Source: Plasmopara viticola (taxonomy: Eukaryota > Oomycota > Peronosporomycetes > Peronosporales > Peronosporaceae). Taken from it: a stretch of DNA of 64,000 nucleotides. Below, one piece after another: positions 59,001 through 64,000 of the stretch. How positions within the stretch are numbered: the first letter of the stretch is position 1; each line of letters opens with the position of its first letter. A program made the translations under genes and the position numbers. The notes beneath the pieces were generated by a model that did no database searches, was not told where the DNA came from, and saw nothing but the letters and a program-made list of their open reading frames with translations. Where the stretch lies: positions 682,001-746,000 of the forward strand of contig MBPM02000033.1 of the NCBI GenBank assembly GCA_001695595.3, given 5' to 3'.

Positions 59001-60805
59001 CAAAAATTGCGTTATGTAGGATCACTTCACTAATAGTAAAATCGCTTTGCAAAGAGAGCGCGCAAGCTATAAATTATTGGCGAAGTTATGTACCATCCAC
59101 GACTTACCATACCTTGCTGCTGCTCGGATTGATTAAAGTTGCTTACTCATTTCAGACTAACCAAAAAAGATGACGCGCAAGCCTTGACGACGAGCAAATT
59201 GACATGGTGAGCTCTCACCGGAAGCGATCAATTATCGGTATGAGCAATACTACGCATATAAGACCAAGATGAAGGACAGAAAGAAAGTGCAGACATACTA
59301 CCTTGGTCACCAATTGCTAGCTGGAAGCTGCACCGCCCATCCACAGGCTCATTGCTGCTGCTTCAAGAAGGTGTGGCGCGTGCTTGTACACAAAAATGTT
59401 TGTTGCAGTTGAGGCTGCTAGAAGTATACATCTGAGTCAAACACGGGTATAGTGCAATCTTAGTGACGTAGACGTGAATCAGTAGCATCCCAATAATTAC
59501 ATAGCTTGTTCACGATACAAACCAGCAGAATTTAGTTCACTATAAATTTTTTTAACGCATCTGGGGACTGGATCAAACCCCACAAAGCTCAACCCAGCGT
59601 AGTCCCACCACCATGTTCGCGTGTCGCCGGTCGAAGTGGTGCACGCAATCTAGAGTTTCAGATTGGTTACCCCTGTATGAGGCTCGAGCGACGGTACCAA
59701 CTCGAAGGTGTCACCTCTTTTTTCTCAAATTCTCCGAAAGAAGCTAGTTTATTACAATCACACAATCCACAAAAGGTCGAGGCGACCTCATTTATGACCG
59801 CAGCTATTGAGAAATTTCTCTACAAAAAGAAGCTTTGTTGAGATTGTATAATTTCTAGCCTAGCTTTCTGTTGTTGCTATGCTGCAAATACCCGTAGGTA
59901 TTCGCTGCTTACAATGGCATTTAGTTTATGTCTGTTATGCTGACGCGAATAAAGGTATGCAGCATGGAAACAACTACAATGCAATTGTGGAAAAAAGAAA
60001 GCGTCTTATTGAGTTCACACTAGCTTACGATCTAATGACGCTATACACAAAGTACAAATGCTGCATCGATAACACCGCTCAACAGACATTAGCTTAATGC
60101 TTCCCGTTTGATAAAATTTTCCTGTGACCTAAAATCTGCCATGTTACCAGGATATCATCAAAATGAGTTTTTTTTAGTATATAATTTAAATTTCTGGATC
60201 AATTAATTGCTCAATGGCTTGCTACATACATTTCATATATTCTATATGAGAAAGACATTACACATGAGACCGGCACAGAGTTATGGACTTGGTCTGGCAC
60301 TTTTAAGTTATACGAAATTGTCCGCACAGAGCCGTCATCTGAGTCGATGACGCAGATGCTACACGGGCCAATTGCCAATCTACCTTACCTTGCTTGAAAG
60401 GTTATGGATATCAAAACTAATCTTGGTGGATGACGTAATGATTGATTATCGCAAAGAAATTTGTCGTGCGAGTCAATACGTGCTCAATAATACAGCTCTA
60501 TCTATGATCTAAGAGCGCAACTAAGCCTTGCCAAACTATCGATGATCCAGCTCTATAATATCTCCACTTTCATAAGGTAACAAATTCGTAGCCTCAAGCG
60601 ATATTATTTTGATACAAGCTTGATAATGACTACCTTGATTCTAGCCAAGTGGCGCTTTAATATGTCGAAGACTGTGTGAAGTGATTAGGAGTTATCGAAG
60701 TGTATCTCGGATTTATCTTTTTTTCGGTTTATCTGTAATTGCCACAGGCATGAAACTGATAAGTTAATTATATCCTCCATAGTTGGGTACTATTATTTAG
60801 TGCGT
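53010..60805. other. Gene-poor stretch of about 7.8 kb
   Basis: No complete gene is supportable. Between 53,200 and 54,700 both strands have open pieces of 75-145 codons; the minus-strand frame 54,710-54,276 is Ser/Pro/Arg-rich and could be a retroelement gag remnant. At 59,209-59,410 one plus-strand frame reads ELSPEAINYRYEQYYAYKTK followed by MKDRKKVQTYYLGHQ, protein-like and perhaps an orphan exon, but nothing around it extends it. A GC-rich self-complementary run GCGCATGCGCATGCGC lies at 55,068-55,085. A 23-bp tandem repeat is listed separately. The far right end (after about 60,600) must hold the channel promoter. Confidence 0.45.
58978..59022. repeat. Two-copy tandem repeat, 23-bp period
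   Basis: CAAAAATTGCGCTATGTAATGGA is followed at once by CAAAAATTGCGTTATGTAGG, two mismatches in the shared 20 bp. It looks like a recent local slippage duplication in non-coding DNA. Confidence 0.8.
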
Positions 60806-63800
60806 ATGTGGAACCGCATGACTGCAAAGGATCACAAAGCAGAATTTGTAGCCCACCATGACGACAAGCCACCACGACCTCCAGGCTACATTGACACCTT
60901 GGCAACTTCAATGTTCGGTGCCCTCCTGCATCGACGTGCCCCACCACCGCTCCCGAGCAAAAGTAAAGTGGACCCCCGTTTCTGGTTGCGAAATTCGCAA
61001 TCTTCCTACCATCATCCTCGAACATCAACTCGAAGCAGACGGGAAGATCAGAGTCGGCGGGAAGCGATGCGAAGTTATAGAGAAGGAATGAACCAAAAGG
61101 TGGGAAATCCGTTGCAACCCTTGCCTAAGAAGCTGTCTATAAAGCGCTCGAGCTCGGCTAGACAATTGCCTACAAGCTTGGCTTCGCGAAGATTGCGTCA
61201 AACTTTCGTGAGTGCGCGAAATTTGAAAATTGCAGCAAATGACAAGAACGAAGCGCCGGAAGTTGTGACGAATTACGTGTATGAAGTGCCCGAGAAAAAA
61301 GTCAAAGGCAAGCTTCACGAAGACGATAGTGACGACTTTGACGACGAGGACGACGAGGAGGAAGATGACTTTAGTGTCGATATGCGACCGTTTATTTCGG
61401 AAGACGACGACGAGATCGCGTACTTTGCTCATCGATTGGGTGGAGCTGACTTTAAGTTGCTTCGACGACACGTGCTGCATCCCCACGGACGAATTCGCGC
61501 GATATGGGACACACTCACGCTAGTCTTGCTGACATGTATGGAAGATTTTGGTCATCGTGACGTGATGCACAATGTATTAACCACCTCTTTTTCCATGCAG
61601 GGGTTCTCATTATCGTCCCATTTGAACTCACTTTTACTATGCGGGATTCTTTGCGTCGCGGGATCCTTCGCTTGGACTTGACTGTTGACACCTTTTTTTT
61701 CCTCGATATTGTCTTAAAGTACGTATGACGCTACCCATATTTTTTGAAAGCACTAATCACCTCTTGAAAGCTTTATGACTGCAGTCGAAGATGATGGCAA
61801 ACTGCACTTTTCCTTCTTGGCCATTGCGCGTCACTACATTAGTGGGTGGTTTGTGCCCGAAGTGCTCTGGACCATTCCGTTCTACGCAATCTTTGAAGGA
61901 CACGATCCACACGTCTATGGCGCCGCCATCACCTCGCTTTTCACGTTTTTTCAAGAAACTGCGTGGGCATACCCCGCAGCACGTTGTCTTCGACTGCTAC
62001 GAGTCGTCGGTCTCCCTCGACTTCAGCATCGCCTGGAACACTCGTTGCTCATTTCTTCCAAAGTGAGCAGTCTCGGCAGCTTTCTCTTTATCGTCCTCGC
62101 CCTCTCGCACGTGTTTAGCTGCGTCTTTGCCTACTTGGCCTTTCACGACGACGACCAATTGGAATTTGCACTCACTACGCGCATGTTGCAGGATTCCGAG
62201 GTGAAATCGCGCTACATTGCAGCTTTTTACTGGTCGATGATGACCATGACTACAGTCGGGTATGGGGACAGTACGTATGAAAGTCGTTTAATTATTGGTA
62301 GTACATTGCCTTACTCTATCTGTAAATGTAATTAGTTACGGTCAAAACGAATGCTGGACGCTTATTCTCGATCGCTGCAATGATTGTCGGAGCTGGCGTC
62401 TTTGCTTACGGGATTACGAACGTTGTGTCCCTCTTCCAGCAACTTTACGAAAAGGACACGGCGTATCGACGGGACATGGACCAAGTGAACGACTTTATGC
62501 AAGCCCGCATGCTCCCACGCGCGTTGCGCGATAAAGTGCGTGCCAATACGTTTCATTGGCGCAAAGCTGCTCGGGGTGAAACCAAGGAACGGGACCGCGC
62601 GATTGTCGCACGGATGGCGCGTTTGGTCCGAGCTAAAGTTGCGGATCGCTTTTGCGAGGCTATGATGCCTCACAAGATGCCTTTTCTAGCCGGGTGCAGT
62701 GCCGAGTTTATCCACGACTTGTATTTACGCATGCGAGTCCAATGTTATTTACCTGGGGAGGATATTATTTGCCAAGGGGACTACGGCTCTGAAATGTTTT
62801 TTCTCTTTGTCGGCCATGCGCAAGTCTTGCTTGGGTTGACGAAAGTCGCGCTCTTTGGGCCCAATTCGTGCTTTGGGGAGTTTAGCATTGCGAATCCACG
62901 CAAACCTCGACTGGCCACGATCCAAGCGCTTGAGTTTTGTGAAACCCATTGCATTGATCGAGAACAGATTCTACGCGTGCTCTTGTCACATCCAATTACC
63001 ATGCGGTCTGCGCGTCAACTCGCAACGTTGCGGTCGCGAAAAGCACTGACATTAATCTATGAGAGCGGTGGCAAGTCGCGCACCTTGTTGCAAGGGCTCG
63101 CCTTGATGTGGCGGGCCGAGGGGGTGGAAGCGCTACTTCCAGCAGGCGTTTCCTCGGCTGCGTTGCCGTTTTTACAAGAATTCACGGCCGTGCCTTCAAA
63201 CGGTGCGCGGCCCAATGGGGGAGGTGCTCTTGTTCAATCGAGTGGTGGCAACCCGCACGTGCAACCTCATTATTTGGCCACGCAACACCATTTGGAGCCT
63301 CCACTACATTCTAAGGATACATTGCAACCGATATTGTCGCCATCTTTTTCAAAAGCGACCAATTCTGGTCCGACTCGCCGTTTATCTCTTGCAGTGACCC
63401 CTTTTCCGACTTCCCCGAGCTTGCTGTCGTCTCATTCGCAGTACCGTGGGCGCAGTCGAATACCGGATTCGTTAAAGACTAGCAGCGAGACGACCACATC
63501 CGATCGTATTGGTGGAAACAGAGAAGCGAGCTATAGTTTGTCGAGGTCTTACTCCAAATCTACACTGAGAAGAGGAGCGAGTGGGAATTTACTTGTTGAA
63601 TCGCCAGGTAGTACAGCCTCAAAGCAGGACGATCGATTGGATGTGCTGTTGATGGAGATCCGAAATGTCGCGAGGCGGCAGGATTTACTGGAACAGCAAT
63701 TGAAAACGATGATAGAGAGGCAACAGCCGACACCAGCCAGCTTTTTGCCCTCTTTGGACGAGGTGGCAGAGTCGAACGAACCAGGCCACTATGAGTCTTC

Positions 63801-63834
63801 TCCAGTAAGATCATTTTTTAAGGGTTACGCGTAA
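60806..63834 (+). CDS. Cyclic-nucleotide-binding-domain voltage-gated cation channel (HCN/KCNH-like)
   Basis: Six-transmembrane channel, 948 aa, four exons: 60806-61535, 61601-61718, 61771-62270, 62336-63834; introns of 65, 52 and 65 nt with donors GTATGG, GTACGT, GTACGT. Splicing restores WDTLTLVLLTWVLIIVPFEL (S1), then TVDTFFFLDIVLNFMTA (S2 and linker), S4 with spaced arginines (ARCLRLLRVVGLPRLQHRL), the filter TVGYGD (about 444-449) and S6 (IVGAGVFAYGI). A C-linker and cNBD follow (about 565-680: YLPGEDIICQGDYGSEMFFL; FGEFSIANPRKPRLATIQ), keeping the FGE glutamate and PRxAT arginine that hold cAMP/cGMP. The N-terminus is long, basic then strongly acidic (DDFDDEDDEEEDDF); the C-terminus is Ser-rich with a short coiled coil near 900-925. 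The filter predicts K+ selectivity. ATG 60806 is the first in frame. Confidence 0.92.
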
Positions 63835-63899
63835 ATTCTAACGCGGTCATTTGTATAGATCAATAGGGTACATTTGTTTGAGCATTGAAGTCGTAGCTT

Positions 63900-64000
63900 T
63901 TACTCAAAAAGCCCCGGTTTTGATGGAATTTGAGGAATCTCACCGCCTAATAGTCGCAACAGCCATGTGCGAACCTCGTCTTCAAGTGCTAATCGATCTT
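63900..64000 (-). CDS. 3' end of a gene running off the right edge
   Basis: On the minus strand from the window edge the sequence stays open for 33 codons and stops at TAA 63902-63900. It reads LALEDEVRTWLLRLLGGEIP followed by QIPSKPGLFE. The amphipathic helix and clean stop look like the C-terminus of a real protein, which would be convergent with the channel gene (65 bp between stops). The family cannot be named from this much. Confidence 0.45.
   Translation of the reverse strand, partial: DRLALEDEVRTWLLRLLGGEIPQIPSKPGLFE

Noticed and set aside
1..64000. RXLR, Crinkler or other effector genes, and CRISPR arrays
   Set aside because: Open frames with a signal peptide were looked at for an RXLR-EER arrangement after the leader and none was convincing. 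There are no regularly spaced repeats of CRISPR type, as expected for a eukaryotic sequence.

Overview
The window looks like nuclear DNA of an oomycete (Peronosporales type: Phytophthora or a zoospore-forming downy mildew). The basis is intact eukaryotic genes with few, very short introns (52-98 nt, most with a GTRNGT-like donor), compact gene clusters separated by long gene-poor stretches full of decayed Ty3/gypsy and LINE retroelements, and a gene set (S10 carboxypeptidases with membrane anchors, a plasmepsin V-like aspartic protease, a helicase-associated-repeat protein, a BBSome subunit) that fits that group. The genus is not fixed by the sequence. An apparently intact BBS9 gene suggests a lineage that still builds flagella, that is, one with zoospores.

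Layout. 1-2,900: a small lysine-rich protein of unknown role, a NUDT15-like Nudix hydrolase and a tail-anchored NTF2-like + C2 protein. 2,901-20,110: gene-poor, AT-rich, with two Ty3/gypsy pol fragments, a perfect 24-bp foldback inside one of them, other hairpins, and a SINE-like retroposon with a 12-bp target-site duplication. 20,111-37,112: a dense island with an aspartic protease and a ZIP metal transporter (convergent), two tandem membrane-anchored serine carboxypeptidases, BBS9 divergent from an unknown gene, an inverted duplication of a secreted glucose-6-phosphate 1-epimerase-like gene, a second SINE copy and two convergent SDR paralogues. 37,113-47,640: retroelement graveyard (LINE RT, gypsy RT/RNase H/integrase). 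47,641-53,009: TRAPPC10 and a six-repeat helicase-associated protein, convergent. 53,010-60,805: gene-poor. 60,806-63,834: a cyclic-nucleotide-binding-domain cation channel, followed by the 3' end of one more gene running off the right edge.

How the genes fit together. Several products belong to the secretory and membrane system: signal-peptide proteases with C-terminal anchors, the TRAPP II tethering subunit, a secreted epimerase, and tail-anchored C2 and ZIP membrane proteins. BBS9 and perhaps the CNBD channel point to flagellar or zoospore biology. The strongest unexplained structure is the epimerase locus at 32.15-33.72 kb, where a 5' gene copy of about 0.4 kb faces its full-length parent tail-to-tail across a 560-bp loop, so a read-through transcript would fold into a long double-stranded RNA. 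Intron positions were read by eye from splice consensus, frame and family alignment; none has transcript support here.
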